From NCBI RefSeq assembly GCF_964340395.1, contig NC_135557.1, positions 17,259,367 to 17,323,366 of the forward strand: 64,000 bases of DNA, given 5' to 3'. This DNA is from Glandiceps talaboti (Eukaryota; Hemichordata; Enteropneusta; Spengelidae). A program made the translations under genes and the position numbers. Below the pieces are notes generated by a model. It saw only the letters and a program-made list of their open reading frames with translations, searched no databases and was not told the DNA's origin. Positions 13,780-28,300 of this stretch are shown one piece after another (position 1 is the stretch's first letter; the number at the start of each line of letters is the position of its first letter).

Positions 13780-15960
13780 TGACCGTAGAGAGAAAAAGGA
13801 AATAATTTTTTCTTTGCGATATTTGTTACATCTATGGTGTCAGCTTTGTTTAGTGTCTTTATTCCATTCAATTATGAAGAATAAACACAAATACGATCAC
13901 TAATGTTTTGATTAAGTTTGAATGGTTGCCTAGCAACCATTTCTTAACTCATCTTTTTGTGTATGATTTGAATTAGTTTTCATTGTAATGAATGGCTGCT
14001 TATTTTGATCAAGTAAACTATAAAAGATTGCAAGTTTTATCTTTAAAAGACAAAATTCTAATTTTGGGCTAGAATTGATCTATCTATAGTATTTCTAAAT
14101 CATAATGTGTTACTAATAGTCAGGAAGGCTAGAATATTTGTGTGTTTTCTTTGTTAGGACAGTTCAAGCAACCAATTTACTGCTTCATGAAGGCTAGAAT
14201 ATTTTTATGTTTTGTTTGTTAGATTTCAAGCAACCATCTTACTCAAGCTTGAAGCAAAAATGTGCTGAACCTGTCTATGTTATAAAGACATAAATCTGTT
14301 AACATTGCACAACTTGAGACCAATTGCCGGCTTTCCAGTACTTAGTTAATCTTTGAGAGATATCCTCACCAGTGCTACAAATAGGCCCGATAGTTTTTAC
14401 AATGATGAGGTATATAATGTATTTGAGTATAGATTGGTACACAAAGACTAAAACAATCGGAGACAGTTTCCAGCCATGATAAATACACAGAATGTAAATA
14501 CAGTGCAGATGACAAATGGACATCCTACATCGAAACTTAAAAGATCTGATACCATATAAAGCATTCATCATGCCGTAATGGTGGTTGCCTGGCAACAGGA
14601 TAGATAATAATCCACATAACATCTTAGTGAGTATTGATAAAAGAGAAGATAACTGTATGAGAGAATGGTATCACAAATATATTGTAAGTCGGGTTATGCC
14701 AAGGTCATGTAAATGTCATGTCAAATGTCACACTATATAGTTTGATTTCTTTCCAAATGAAAGTATCTCTTGACATATACTTGTGACATTCTGATAAGTG
14801 TGTTTGTTCAGTCATATTGTGACTGCCATCCATGGAGAATAAGCCAACAAACAGCTCAGGATGTTAGATGCATCAAATGACCTTGCAACTGAAGGTCAAG
14901 GTCATGTCAAAGTCTCAGCTATGTTGGTTGATTTCTTCTCAAATGAAAAGGTATTATAGATCACCCTATTTTCTGATTCAAAACAGTTCAAAATCAATTC
15001 ATAATACTGTGATTTTCATAGCTTAGATAATTAATTGCTACCTAAGCTGTTATTATACATTGGCACAGAAAACAAACTGCTTGAGTTGAATTATTCATGG
15101 CAAATCTTGTGTATTTCTACATTGCTTGCTAGACACACATCCCCCAGGGTAATTAGTTAAGGACACTTCTAAGCTACAGATAAAGCACTAGCATGTTCAA
15201 TATCTCGTCAATCAATACCCTATGACATTAGATCATTTGGAAAAACATCAAACTTTGAAGAGCTGGTCCACAAGAATACCAATTGTCTTTATAGAAAGAT
15301 AAAAAAAATTACATCTTGGCATTCTTTCTGACAATCAAATATCTTCAATATTTGTTTATCTAGAAGTGAAGGGGGGAAAAAAGACTTAATATGTACATTC
15401 TCTCTTCAAATCGTCAAAAAGATATGACAAAAGTGTGTCTTAGAATTCTTTCTGAAAATCAACCTTTTTTATTTTTGAATACCTGTCAGTGAGTGAATGA
15501 AAATCACATTTATGAATTGTCTCTGAAAATCCTTAATGTTAAATATTTAATTCTGTAAAGGTTGCTGAAAGTGACAGAAAATGATTTTGAAGCCTATTTA
15601 ATTCAGAAACAAATACATATTGAGATATCATTCCCAATAGTTTTCTTTAATGTCGGTGAAAACATAAGTTAGCTAAGGGGTCTTGTCACTACCAGTTTAA
15701 GACGTGTAATGACAAAAACTTATCTAACATATTTTTAAGGTCAATATAAAGTAAAAAAATATGAAAATTTATGGTAGTTCTGAATGCTTGCAATTATATT
15801 TTCATAATCAAAAAATTAATCGTGAACGCACACTGTCGTGACATAGAATAACCAAAGACTAAATTCTGTATTTTTTATTCAAATGCTTACAACTTGGCTT
15901 GCACTTGGTGTAATGTCGACGAAAAGATGTTGGATGTAAACAATAATTGGAATGCAAACT
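13780..15960. other. Intergenic DNA with short local duplications
   Basis: AAGGCTAGAATATTTxTxTGTTTTxTTTGTTAG occurs at about 14126 and 14189; a GGTCATGT...TTGATTTCTTxTCAAATGAAA block occurs at about 14703 and 14899. No gene seen. Confidence 0.5.
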
Positions 15961-15974
15961 GCTACAAATCTTTC

Positions 15975-16315
15975 ATTATCAGCGACAGCAATGTGGAATG
16001 CAGACAATGATGATTCTGTCATTGTCAGTGATAGCAGTGTGGAATGCAAACAGCGACAAATATGTCATCAGCGACAGCAATGTAGAACGCAAACAGCAAC
16101 AAATATGTTGTCTGTGACAGCAATGTGAATGCAAACAGCGACAAATGTGGCGTCCGTAACAGCAATGTAGAACGCAAACAGCGACAAGTGTGGTGTCCGT
16201 AACAGCAATGTAGAACACAAACAGTGACAAATGTGGCGTCCGTAACAGCAATGTGAAATGCAAACAGTGACAAATGTGTCATCCGTGACAGCAATGTGGA
16301 ACGCAAACCGTGACA
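15975..16315. repeat. 43-bp minisatellite, about 8 units
   Basis: Unit GACAAATGTGGCGTCCGTAACAGCAATGTAGAACGCAAACAGC. The period is not a multiple of three, so open frames on both strands are artefacts. Confidence 0.93.
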
Positions 16316-16824
16316 AATCTTGCGAATTCATTGTAGGTATATAATGTGATACGTTTAAACATCGGTACATACGTTATATATCTACTTGTACACGTTAACA
16401 TATCAATAACAAGGTATTAACATTCATAGACAGAAAGTAAAACCTATACAAATGCGAACAGAAATCAATAGATTCCTTTTTTGCAATATAATAAGTCTTA
16501 CCTGATTTTGTACATACTACTAGACTTAACAGAATACAAAATACTTAGAAGCGATAATGCAGCACACTTTCCCCTTTGCTATTTTGTCAGTTGCGATCTT
16601 TATCACAGTTGTTATTGATCCTTAGGTGTCCAACCCTCTAAGGCAATGAATGTTAAATCATGTATGTTCCAATTACATAAAGGTCTCTAATAGTATGTCC
16701 AATGTTGCTACACTGTTAAAAGATACATTGGCCAGATCGGAACATTTTTTTCTCTATTTTTGCTTTCAAGTAAAGAATTACATATTTATGCTACTTACTG
16801 ATGCATTTTCTTTGTTCTGCCAAA

Positions 16825-17090
16825 GGAAATAAGGTGACATAGGGGGCCTTGTCACTACGAGTTGAAGACAAATAACAAAACCCTTAGTTCTTGAGCATCT
16901 TCTGGCTGAATGAATAAAAATATTGGGGAATGATATAATTTTACCGCCACAAGTATAATTGTGAAAAAGAGAAGAGAGTAATGTTTTGAGTACCACAGAA
17001 CTAATGACGTAGACATGGGTTGTTTTGATGTAGAACAACCAGGGTACATAGAACCCATATTTTTTGTTTGAGTGTGTTCAATCTGGCTTG
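16825..17090. repeat. Dispersed repeat, relatives at 7625-7900 and 29260-29400 (inverted)
   Basis: Shared blocks include GGTGACATAGGGGGCCTTGTCACTACGAGT, ACAAAACCCTTAG, GAATGAATAAAAATATTGGGGAATGATAT and a GTGTGTTCAAxxTGGCTTGT end. A shorter relative is near 15670-15715. Probably an old transposon-derived family. Confidence 0.7.
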
Positions 17091-18109
17091 TATGGTATAA
17101 GTTTGACTGTCATTTAGTAACCATAAATTAGAGCATACCCTTAGCCAAATCTGTTGAATGATTTAGTGATGCCATTTTGTTAGACGTGTCCTTTCTTCTT
17201 TATTAATAATATCATAACTAGGCAAAGCCCATAAGCTCGTGCAAGGTAGATTCATTTGTGACCGGCTGCCTTACGATGATACTGTAGATAGCGTCCTCCG
17301 CATGGAGAATGTGCATAGTATATAGAACATGCATGCGTAGTCATTGTACTGCAATGCATCCTTGGGTAAAACCACCAAAAAACATCGCATAGTATATAAG
17401 ACGCGCATGCATACTAGTCATTGAGCCACTGCGCGAGCTAGTATTAGACTAAAAACACAGCGACTGAGTACTTCTGTTTGTTAGCTTCATTTCGTGAAAA
17501 CCGAGAATCTAAGAACATAATCTGAAAACAGACTGTGTGTCTGATAACCAGCCTGGATGCTATAGTCAATGCATCATCAGGTTTCATGCCTACCCCCCTG
17601 AGTGTCTATCACAAACAACTTTATCTGTGAATGTCTCCCAGGTAAACCATGTAATCTATAATATTGCCAGTATTTCTTGCTGAATTACTGGCTACAGGGC
17701 CTGGAGACAACAACTAAGATAAGTTATGACCTATAACCTACCTGAATTGAACAGAAATTCTGAGTTAAGTACATTGACTCATCTTGATGTGGCTGATACT
17801 TGTATGTGGTATATCGTTCGTATATATATGTGTGTGTGTGTGTTTGTGTATGAAATGTGACATGCACACAGTGTTTGTACATAGTTATATATTAATGTAT
17901 TGCACAGTGCATAATAATCTGAGACTAAGTGTGTGTGTGTGTGTATAAATCATCAAATACACACAGTGTTAGTTTATACATTTGTTTTGAGTGGTAATAT
18001 TAGTATAGCAATACAGCATACAGCTTTCAATTATATGGGGTTGATACTAGTAGTATAAAATACACATGTATTTTATACATATAAATATACATACAGACTG
18101 AGGTATTTT

Positions 18110-18445
18110 ATACCATAGATGTCAGAGTCTCTATCCAATGAGATTGATACAAGTATAGCATTTAGAGGTTATATACCATAGACATCGAAGTCTCTCTCCA
18201 ATGTGGTTTATACTATACTATAGCGTACATAAGTATAGTTTATTCCGTAGACCTAGTAGTCTCTCTCCAATGTGGTTGATAATACTAGTATAGCGTACAT
18301 AGCTAGTTTATTCCGTAGACCTAGTAGTCTCTCTCCAATGTGGTTGATAATACTAGTATAGCGTACATAGCTAGTTTATTCCGTAGACCTAGTAGTCTCT
18401 CTCCAATGTGGTTGATAATACTAGTATAGCTTACAGAGGTTGTTT
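18110..18445. repeat. 68-bp minisatellite, about 5 units
   Basis: Three nearly identical units begin GTAGACCTAGTAGTCTCTCT at 18247, 18315 and 18383, with two diverged ones before. Confidence 0.93.
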
Positions 18446-18539
18446 ACATGTATACATATATGTATGTGTGTGTGATTATCCCCAAGGGTATATACTTAGT
18501 GTATACATACATATAAGTTGTGATACTTGTATGTAGCTA

Positions 18540-18925
18540 GTTTACATTTGTGAGTTGGTCATACAAGTATAGCATATGTTAGTTTATACATGTTAATGGC
18601 AGTACTAGTATAGCATACATTAGTTTATACAAATTAATGACAGTACTATAGTATAGCGTACATTAGTTTATACAAATTAGTGGCAATACTGTATAACATA
18701 TGTTAGTTTATACATGTTAATGGCAATACTGTATAACATGTTAGTTTATACATGTTAAAGGCAGTACTAGTATAGCGTACATTAGTTTATACATGTTAAA
18801 GGCAGTACTAGTATAGCGTACATTAGTTTATACAAATTAGTGGCAATACTAGTAAAGCTACATTTGTTTATACATACAAGTGAGTGATACTAGTATAGCA
18901 TACAATATTAGTTTATATATGTAAG
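18540..18925. repeat. Tandem repeat around AGTTTATACATGTTAATGGCAGTACTAGTATAGCGTACATT
   Basis: About eight diverged units of 40-50 bp. They share the ACTAGTATAGCGTACAT block with the 68-bp minisatellite just upstream, so the two arrays are related. Confidence 0.88.
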
Positions 18926-19049
18926 TGTTTGACATAGATATGTTTATGTTTTCAAGTATGGATACATGATAAATTAACATTCCAACCCCGATATTGCACT
19001 CCTGGAGGCGTGGAAAAGTTACAAACTACATTTGACGTCTTGGAAGTTG

Positions 19050-19172
19050 TGGCTACGACACTTGAACCAGTGTTTATGGAGAGTTTGGTTGTGGCTACAA
19101 CACTTGAACCAGTGTTTATTGAGAGTTTGGTTGTGGCTACAACACTTGAACCAGTGTTTATTGAGAGTTTGG
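19050..19172. repeat. 42-bp tandem repeat, 3 units
   Basis: GTGGCTACAACACTTGAACCAGTGTTTATTGAGAGTTTGGTT three times. 42 is a multiple of three, so it stays open in several frames on both strands; no domain or splice support for coding. Confidence 0.9.
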
Positions 19173-20499
19173 TCGTATACAAATGTACACCTACCCAATG
19201 TTTTGAAACACAAGGAGAAAGGATAAAAGTAGTAGTGAAAAACGTCTTGAAAGTCAAATTTATTGCCTTTAGATTAGTTTATATCAATATATTGGCAGAA
19301 TTGGAGGACATTTCATTTTATATATACGCAGTCACTTTCCAAAACTATAAAATAATACGTTTCTTTATTTGTTTTCATGAATACAGGAAGGATAAAAAAA
19401 ACTAATAAAGATATTTATACATGGAAAATATAAAAATATGATGAAAAGTAGATTTGTTATAATATAAATTACTTTTAAAAGACCAATATAAAAGTTACAG
19501 CGAAAAATAAATATGATATAACTGTAGCGTGATGATTAATCAAATCATAACTGTTAAATTGTGCTAATTTAAAATGTCAATTCATATCATATGGCACTTA
19601 CTTCAAGATTTTATAATGTGACCTGAGATTCTACTAAATACAAACACATGTTGCTTGAAATCACCTAAAAATAACTATCATTTTTATAAATCTTAATATG
19701 CCAACACAAAAATTTAAGTGACATAAAAAAAGAAAATACTTCCTAAAAGTTATGGAATATTTAAATTTATTTTATTAAGAGTGTAAAATTAATATGTTAT
19801 AAAAAAAGAATGATTACACTTTTAAGAAATTCTTTTAAATGTTTATGTTCTGAGCAAAATGTGAAACCATACACTGGAAGAATTTTGAATTTTGTGAATG
19901 ATGAATTAGACATGCAAATTACATGCAAATCATATGCAAAACATGTAGATAATAGTTACATTGTAGCTAAATATTCATGATGAATGTGAGTGCAATTAAT
20001 TGGGTATGGGCTCAGAAGTTGTAAACAAAATGTTACATTGTAACAGAACTTTGTGGATGATTACTTTGGTGCTCTAAAAATGCAAATTGCTTGCCAATTT
20101 TATGTACAAATGTGCAGATGATGTGTTACAATGTAGCAAAAGATGGGGTATGAGCACAGAGACAATATGTTGTATTGTAGCTAAATACTGAAAGGTGATT
20201 ATGGGTGAGCCAGGGTATGAACACTGAGATGTCAAGCAGATGCTGTAAGTAAGGGCAGCCCTAAGACTGCATCAGTGTTAGATAACTGATACTCCGGGTG
20301 CAGGTCACTAGTGATTTCTGAACTACTCAAGTCATACATTTCCCACAGGATTATATCGAAAAACATTCTCCTGACCCACTTAACGTTTTCTTAAATATCT
20401 AAGATATTTGAGATGGTAGTGTTAGTGTGTTTGGGTCATTGGTTTCAATGCCTGTCAGAACAGCTGTTGTCTCATTTGTCATTTTTACTGATTTATTGC

Positions 20500-20995
20500 A
20501 AGTACATGTTTGTAGTCTATTTCTTAGTGTGTAATTGATTTTTACGATAAACATGACTGCCATTCGTCCACATTTATTCGACCAAGTAATTTTCTGTCAC
20601 AAAATCATGTTTTGTTTCACTTTTCTTCACCTATTGATTTAATTCTAGTGGTAACATTTAAAGAATTATATTTTATTTTGAAATGACATCAATGCTTATG
20701 TTTGTCGTGCATTTCATAGTGTGTAATTTGACCAACGAATTTTCTGTCAAAAATGTGTTTTCTAAATTTTTTGCACACATTAACTTAATTTTAGACCAAC
20801 ATCTTAGGAATAATACATAGGTATGAAATGATATCAAAATACATGTTTGTAATCTATTTTTAGCATGTAATTTGACCACGCAAATTTCTGTCGAAAAGTA
20901 ATCTTTTTTTCTAAATTTTCAGCACAAATTAACTTCATTTTAGATTAACATTGTAGGAATGATACTGTACAGTGGCAATATATCAAAATTTATGC
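20500..20995. repeat. Degenerate tandem repeat, about 165-180-bp unit
   Basis: About three units sharing GTGTAATTTGACCAxxxAATTTTCTGTC, TTCTAAATTTTTxGCACAxATTAACTTxATTTTAGA and ATATCAAAATxxATG. Confidence 0.75.
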
Positions 20996-21359
20996 TAAAA
21001 ATGATGTCATACGTAATAAAAATCGCAAAGATTAATAAACCTTGGCATTTTTTGTAAATTTTAAGAAGTCAATTGGATTTGTGTTTCTGTTCTTACGTGA
21101 TATCTTCTAAAATCTAATGTATTACAGTGGCTAAGTTAGTATTTAAGAAAATTTGTTCTTTTATCGAAGCTCATCACCGTGCTCCTTTCTGCACCTGTGG
21201 TCATTTTTCAATCCAAATGACAAGATGAGACCTTGCCTTTTACTGTCATTGCGATTATACTTATAGTATTTGAGATAATTACAGGACGGACTATATTACA
21301 GGGAATATGCTGCTGAAAGGCAACTAGTGAGATTGCCTATTTTGTATTACAGAGATTTT

Positions 21360-21600
21360 GTGTATCACACCACTGAAAAACACTTATGCCACAGTTGCAA
21401 ATACCCATCGAAAATTACTTTGTCACTGTTGCAATAACTCCATTGAACAGTACTTTGCCACAGTTGCAAAGTACACCATCGAGAAATACTTTTTGTCGCA
21501 GTTCCAAAGTACACCATTGATCAGTACTTTGCCACACTTTCAAGAAGTACACTACCAAAATATATTTCTACCAGTTACAATTACTCCATCGAACAATGCA
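21360..21600. repeat. Tandem repeat around ACACCATTGAACAGTACTTTGCCACAGTTGCAAAGT
   Basis: Six or seven diverged units of about 35 bp. Confidence 0.85.
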
Positions 21601-21963
21601 TTTGTTTCTAACACCTCAAAGTGGGCACAAGGATGACAAATGTAAATTTTTTTTATACCGTTGGTTCTTGTCATCTTTTGTAAATTGCGATCCCGATTGC
21701 CAGAGTAGTGTATAGTGTTCTTCAGTCTTGCCATACAGATCAACCCACCTATCATGTGTTGTTATCTATATCATTATCTTGCTATATCTTTGCAAACATT
21801 GGGTAAATGTGGTCATTGACTTGGTTACAAAGTACATATCATACCAGCATTAATGTTGATTCAAAATAATCTGAAGAAATCATTTTGAAAAATTGATTAA
21901 GTACAGACTAATCCCCTGTCAGACTCAGCTGGGTTACTTTGTAATGTATGAGTTTGACCCCAT

Positions 21964-22108
21964 AAATCAGTTTGTATTAAAGGGACACAAGCTGACATTA
22001 TACATTTAAAGAAATCAGTTTGTATTAAAGGGATACAAACCAACATTATACATCTTAATAAATCAGTTTGTATTAAAGGGACACAAGATGAGTTTATACA
22101 TTTTTAGG
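21964..22108. repeat. About 48-bp tandem repeat, 3 units
   Basis: AAATCAGTTTGTATTAAAGGGAYACAA at about 21964, 22012 and 22060. Confidence 0.9.
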
Positions 22109-22109
22109 C

Positions 22110-25080
22110 ATTTTTTCTGCATATTCAAAAGATAATCACAGTATTCAACTTACTTAAATATCAATTGCAATTAGTTATTTGTGTTTTCATTATGCTCCAA
22201 TTTATATGTACATTTCGTTTTTCTGTTTTCTTATTAATGCAAACAATTGTTGTTAGTTGTTTTCTGACTGTGTAATCATTGTTAATTTGAGCAACTACAG
22301 TCACAACATTTTTTATGATATGCAATTCGATGCTTCTGAAATTGAGTGGCTAGACTCGATTAGTTTTCCGAAAACTATTTTCTAGTCTCTCACCCACAAC
22401 TTGAAATCATTTTCCTTTTGGATGTTATCATTTATTTCTTTTCTGTATGTTTATTTCTTGTGGGGAATAAATTTCAAATTTCAATATTCAATTAACTGAA
22501 CACAAACCTGGTAATAAATCATAACTTAGAAATGATCCGATGACATAATTTATTGATGCACTTGAAAATGTACAGGAAGTCCCTACTATGCAATCAACTC
22601 TTCTAACAATGTCAGAAGACAATTGTAATGTTATAGAAGACACGCATCAACATTAACGTTATACTAGAATAGTTGAACTGAGAATATTATGCATGTAATT
22701 TCACCTTTTTGTGAAAAACCTACAAGCTCTGATCCAAGAACTGGCAATTTATTGTCTTGAAATTTGTTAAAATACAATTATATAATTAGACATTGGAGTT
22801 AGGTGTAGAGGTATCTTTTTATCCAGAAGTAGTGCATTAAAAAGGTTGAGATCATGATTTTACTGGGTCATTCACTGACTTTCGGGTGTAGACCTCAAAA
22901 ATCAATTTGAATTTATCATTAAATTGCTTTACTATGTGTACAGCTACGTAAATCTGTTTACCTAGAAATGATTCAATACTGTTCAGGGTGTATGATATTA
23001 AAAGTAAGTCATTATATTCAATAAAAAAGTTTCAAAAAAAGTTTCAGTTGCAGTTTGTACTGCTTTAAGTCTAGCCTTGTGATATCATGTGTAATTCGTC
23101 CTTGTTAGGGGGTATGACCCAGGAGAAGTTTTGAAATCACAGCACGTCACAATAGTGTGGTGATACTAGCATGAGACACAAGAGTCATAATATTACATCT
23201 AGACACAAGGCTTATCTGTCAACTCCTTCGATGTATCCATATCCTTGTATCATGAATTTTAAAAACAGCACGCCTGTGTGTTCTCTGAGACTAACACTCA
23301 AGATTTCCTGGCCTGCAGTGGTTTGTATGTAGTATTGTCAATTACATTATCTTGTTTCAGTTATACGGCATGGCTTGCCTAGATACTGTTCATACATTTT
23401 GAAGTGCTGTACCATAATGTAATTTCCTGGTAGCCTAGGCAGGGTTCCATTGTGCTTCAAAGTTATATATGACAAATTGTGTTGTTTCATCTGTCATTTG
23501 GCATGCTTCCTAAGATTGTGTCCATCCATTTTGCACTGTATATCACCATAGATTACTGACAGGCAAGCTATGTTGATATTGTGTCTTTAAAGTTTAAGTT
23601 ACATTACAAACGGTTTTTGTTTCATCTATCATTGGGCATCACTTTCTGCGATTTGTACATCCACTTTGCAATGTATACCAACATAATTTACTGATGTATG
23701 AAAGTAATAGTAGTGTCTAAGTAACAATGTAGATGGTATTCTTTTAACTCATTCTGTGTCAACTGTGCCGTCTTGCCAAGATTTCGTTAACCTATTTTAC
23801 AATGTTTATAAATTAAAATTTTCTACTTCACTGTCTCTTGAAGTTGTATACAAAAGTGTCTTATTATTTAAATCGTTTTGCTTCATATATATGTATGTAC
23901 GTACATACGTACGTATATATATATATATGTATGTATGTGTGTGTGCGTATGTATGTATGTATGTATATACAATATATGTAAAATGTCTATGGTGGAGTAA
24001 ACAGTGCTCAATACATTTGTATGTAGAGAGGTTTTAAATAATATAGTATCAAGCAAGATACTAAGGAGTTGTTACAGTCTTTCACACTGTTGCGGACGAC
24101 TCCTCAGCATCTTGATTGATTTTTGTGTTATTTATATATATTTGTAGGTAGGGTAGGGTAGGGTAGGTGGGTGGGTAGGGTAGGGTAGGTAGGTAGGTAG
24201 GTAAGGCAGGTAGGTAGAATGCACAATGATACACTTCTGAATTCACATCTTGTACTGTTCTAGCCTGCCTTTACATTGCTTGCATCATGACTAACGTACA
24301 TCAATGATTATTTGAGACTGTGATTATTTGAGATTTTGTCAGCCTAGTACCTAATCAGTATGACAAATTCCACAGACTATCACTACAGTCTACAGTTACT
24401 AGGCTAAGACTCACATGGGAGTATTGTGAGTAAGGCTTTGTACAACTACTGCAAACTGTTTGCATGCTCAAGATACAAAGACTTCGGATTTCCTATTCCA
24501 TAGAGGATCTGAAGTATCTGTACGTGGTTGTGTTACAGTTACCATGCATCCTTATTTCTATCTCAAGATTTCATACTATCGTCTATTTTGTATAATTTTC
24601 CAGTGCTCACGATTTCCTGGCCCTAGGTGGTTTGTGAAATATTCACTAAAGTAATCTTTTTATAATCAACATTTTAAGCTTTGCTTTTCTCCTTTTGCCA
24701 ACAAGGGTTTGCAACTGCACCACTTATCAACAATCTTAAGCCTGCATGTACTGTTCACTGAGGTTTTGCTTGTCAGCATATTTCAGGGGGTGCTGCACTT
24801 TATATCAACATTCAAGTTTTATTGTGTTCAGTCCACCAAAGGTCACCAAATAAATCAGGGGGTGCTGCACCTCAATAGTAATTTCACACGAGGCGAACAG
24901 TGACAATTTTGTCACTTGTAATAGTTATCTGGGTATATGAATGTAGCAACCGTTTATTGCTAACCGTAACCCCCCCCCACCACAAGTGATGCTGTCAACG
25001 AAAATCTGGGAGTCATTTCCAGAAGATGTCCGACACTGCGAATAGAAATTTTAATTTGTAACTATGATCCACGAGTCTAT
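22110..25080. other. Intergenic DNA with simple repeats
   Basis: No gene. Includes a two-unit diverged repeat of about 140 bp (23460-23700), TA/GTAC/GTAT microsatellites (23885-23970) and a GGTAGGGTAGG tract (24148-24215). Confidence 0.5.
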
Positions 25081-25094
25081 GGACATGCATTCTT

Positions 25095-25310
25095 ATAAGT
25101 TATACATGGATATTCTTCAAGGTGGGCATCCCTAACTCCCATGAAATAATAGGTACATACCTGGATGTTCTTCATAATAGGCATCCCTAACTTCCATAAG
25201 ATAATAGTTACATACCTGGATATTCAAAATAGACATCCCTAACTTCCAGGTAATGATAGATACATACCTGGATATTCTCCATGATAGGCATCCCTAACTC
25301 TCCTAAAATA
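25095..25310. repeat. 52-55-bp tandem repeat, about 4 units
   Basis: TACATACCTGGATATTCTxCATRATAGGCATCCCTAACT begins at 25154, 25209 and 25261, with a diverged unit before. Confidence 0.9.
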
Positions 25311-28300
25311 ATAGATGAACAAACTCTTGGCAGTTTCCCTTGTCCAATAATGGTTAGTAGTATTTCTCTATTACATGATTTTACTGTTCCTATCTCAGGT
25401 TTCAAACTTTTCACTTTATTCTGATTCATGTGTATGTCCACATATTATATGGACTATAAGTCTATTTATAATACTAGCCACCCCAACGTGCCTTTGCATA
25501 ATTCTGTACAACATATGGTCTGATGACTAAGAGCTGCCCTAGGCAAATGACACAACAATTAGGTATGGCCTTAAATTGTTCTTGTATTGAGCATAATGAT
25601 ATGGCAGTGAATGAGATAGTGTGGCTAAAAAAAGCAGTGATGGGAAGTGACGTCCCATCTCATGACATAAGCTTTAGTAGTCTCAATAACCTTCATTTCT
25701 TGTCTGCTCAACAATATTATTAAAATGCCATGAAGTTATTATTGGCTTTCACGGAAGCAGACAAGGGATAGAAGCCATGCAGAAAAAAGAACCGACTATT
25801 CTACAATGTTTTGCCAGCTACTTTTTCATGAATTTGTCTAAAAGTTCTTTGTTCAACTAGTATGTTTCCATCATTGGATACATTGAAGTCTAATTCCTAG
25901 ATATTACAACTTTTTTTTCACATTTTATCTGCTACTTTTAAAATTAGCTACATCCCTGGCTGTGTTGTCTTGGATTAAGTACACTAAAGGAACTAAAACT
26001 GCCTTTCCTTTGTAAGGCCAAGCTGTCCTGTTCAACTGCGTACATCAAACACAAAATGCCTTGTGGTTAGTTTGGACTCCATAGTTTCCTGCATCAAAGT
26101 ACACTGGGGAACTGAAATGCCGTTTGGTTAGCAGGGACATCTTAGGCCTTGTGGATAATATGGACTCCATGCTGTCCATACGGAAATGGAAATACCCTGC
26201 AGTTATTATGGGTTCTATGCTATCCAATTTGATTGTGGTTAAGGGAACTCAGATGTCCCTTTGGTGCCAAGTGAACAGCTTAAATTACTACAAATATTTG
26301 AATGGGGTTAATAATATGTAGCATAAACCACTTTAATATGTAGTATAAACGTTGGATAGTGTTTTACTTAAAATGTTGTAAAAAAGTTATCGTCATGGCA
26401 AAGCATTATATTCTATGATGACACAGTCTTACTGGAATGTGGACTTTGCAAAGAAAAATACCACTTGCGTTGGTGTGTATGAAGTGTTGTGACAAATTTT
26501 CATGTATAGATTGGCCACTGTCAATACAGACACTGTAGAACTATGTAACACAAACAAGAAAGGGGTGAGAAAAGTGGATGGTCTCAACAAAACTGCAGGT
26601 ACTGAACTGTCTGACTACACATATAGCTTCAACTCTGTTCATATAGAATAAGCAGGTAAATGGATTGTGTCGGCAAAACTCAACTCCATAGGTTTCTTGG
26701 AAGTTCTGATTAAGATTTATCAAGCATCAGTCAGTCACCAATAAAGGGGATTGGAGCAACAAAACTGAACACAAACTATTAGTTTCAAAACACCAATTAT
26801 TTGTCAGGTCATTAGGTCAGCAAAAAAGAAAAAGAAAACTGACAGTCTCAACTCTATAGGTTTCTAAACATTGACTTATTTTAACTTTAAGTTAACCCTG
26901 TTCACACAACATCAGGTGACCAAACAGATTTGAAAAAATTAACCACATCACCAAACCCACCCCAACTCAACTCAACTCAACTAACTTCCACTGAGCATGA
27001 TGAGGTCAGTCAAATCTTAAACAGTGTGTTTGTGATCCATGTTGCCTACAGTGAATGCTATAGTAGATATATTAATTGGAGTGTAATGAATACCTATAGG
27101 GAATTCAAGAGCTGTCAATATTGTGAATGAACAATGCCTAGCACAGCAGAAACCAAAACATATCATCATTGACATAGGGTATGGTATTGCTAACTATCCT
27201 GTGTATCCCACTGCCTACTAGCCAATTCCAGGGACAGTAATAACATCTCATTTAGAGATATGGTCTGCAGATATTGCAATGCATACCTCCTCAGGTCATG
27301 CGTGCGTGTGTGTGTGTGTGTGTGTATGTGGTTGATGTAGGGGATGTAGTGCATCATAGAGTATGCAGTGCGTGAGCGATCGTAATGGTACTAAGTAGGT
27401 AAAATCTACCCAAATTATGGCACAGGGTATGGAAATCTGTCACTTTTAGCATATTTTGGGTGTTGTGTCACCAAGTATTGCTTCCCATGAAGCTATATCC
27501 TCATTGAAGATACAGATTGTAAAATGTACCAAAATTATGACATAGAGCATGGAAGTGTCTCTGTCACTTTACCATAATACATGCTAATTCCATTTGATTG
27601 AAGCAAATTACTCTTCTCACATTACATCTCACTCAGTGTTGTATATGAAAAAAAAGACCACAATTTGTACTAATGGGTAATCAAAATCTATGTACTTTTA
27701 AGTTTTAGTATGTTGAATCCCCTCTGCCTTTGATGAGTGTTGTGTAGCTAGTAATTGATTCCTTGTCCTCAGTTCACCCCGTACAGGCTTAAAGTCTAGA
27801 ATCATTTGAAAGCAAACTTCTACTTTTACATCTCAGTCGTATTTGAAATAGAAGACACTTTAGCGAAGCACACTTTCCTTTACATCATGTGTTAACCAAA
27901 CTTAAGCATGCTTGTTCACGGTATAAAGGAAAACCTAAATTGGAAGTTTGCTGTACATTGTGAAATGTTTCTGTGTATAACATTCTCTGTAACAAAACAT
28001 GCAAGAATTGTTCGAAGGAAATAAACCTTCATGTGATACTTGAAACCAATCTGGAAAATGGCAAAGACAAAGTAACTTGTCCCAAGGGAAGCATTACAAA
28101 AGTTTGACCAAATCTTGAAAAAGTCACATCCATCATAGCGTGATAATTAATTCCATTTTTTTTTATCAATCAGAGATCTTTCATTACAGATGGATATCTA
28201 TTTTTACTGTCAGTGCACTGATCTCGATCTTGCTTACTTGATTATGAGAATCCCTAAAAAAGAAAACATAGTTGAAATTTCCATTTTAAGTTTATTGAAT

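Noticed and set aside
15979-16370. Three overlapping open frames on the minus strand, HCCYGRHxCRCL repeats
   Set aside because: They come from the 43-bp minisatellite; the same peptide repeat appears in all three frames because the period is not a multiple of three.
19010-19405. 131-codon plus-strand frame with a repeated TLEPVFxESLVVA peptide
   Set aside because: A 42-bp tandem repeat open on both strands; the rest is AT-rich and shows no domain, and the opposite strand is equally open.
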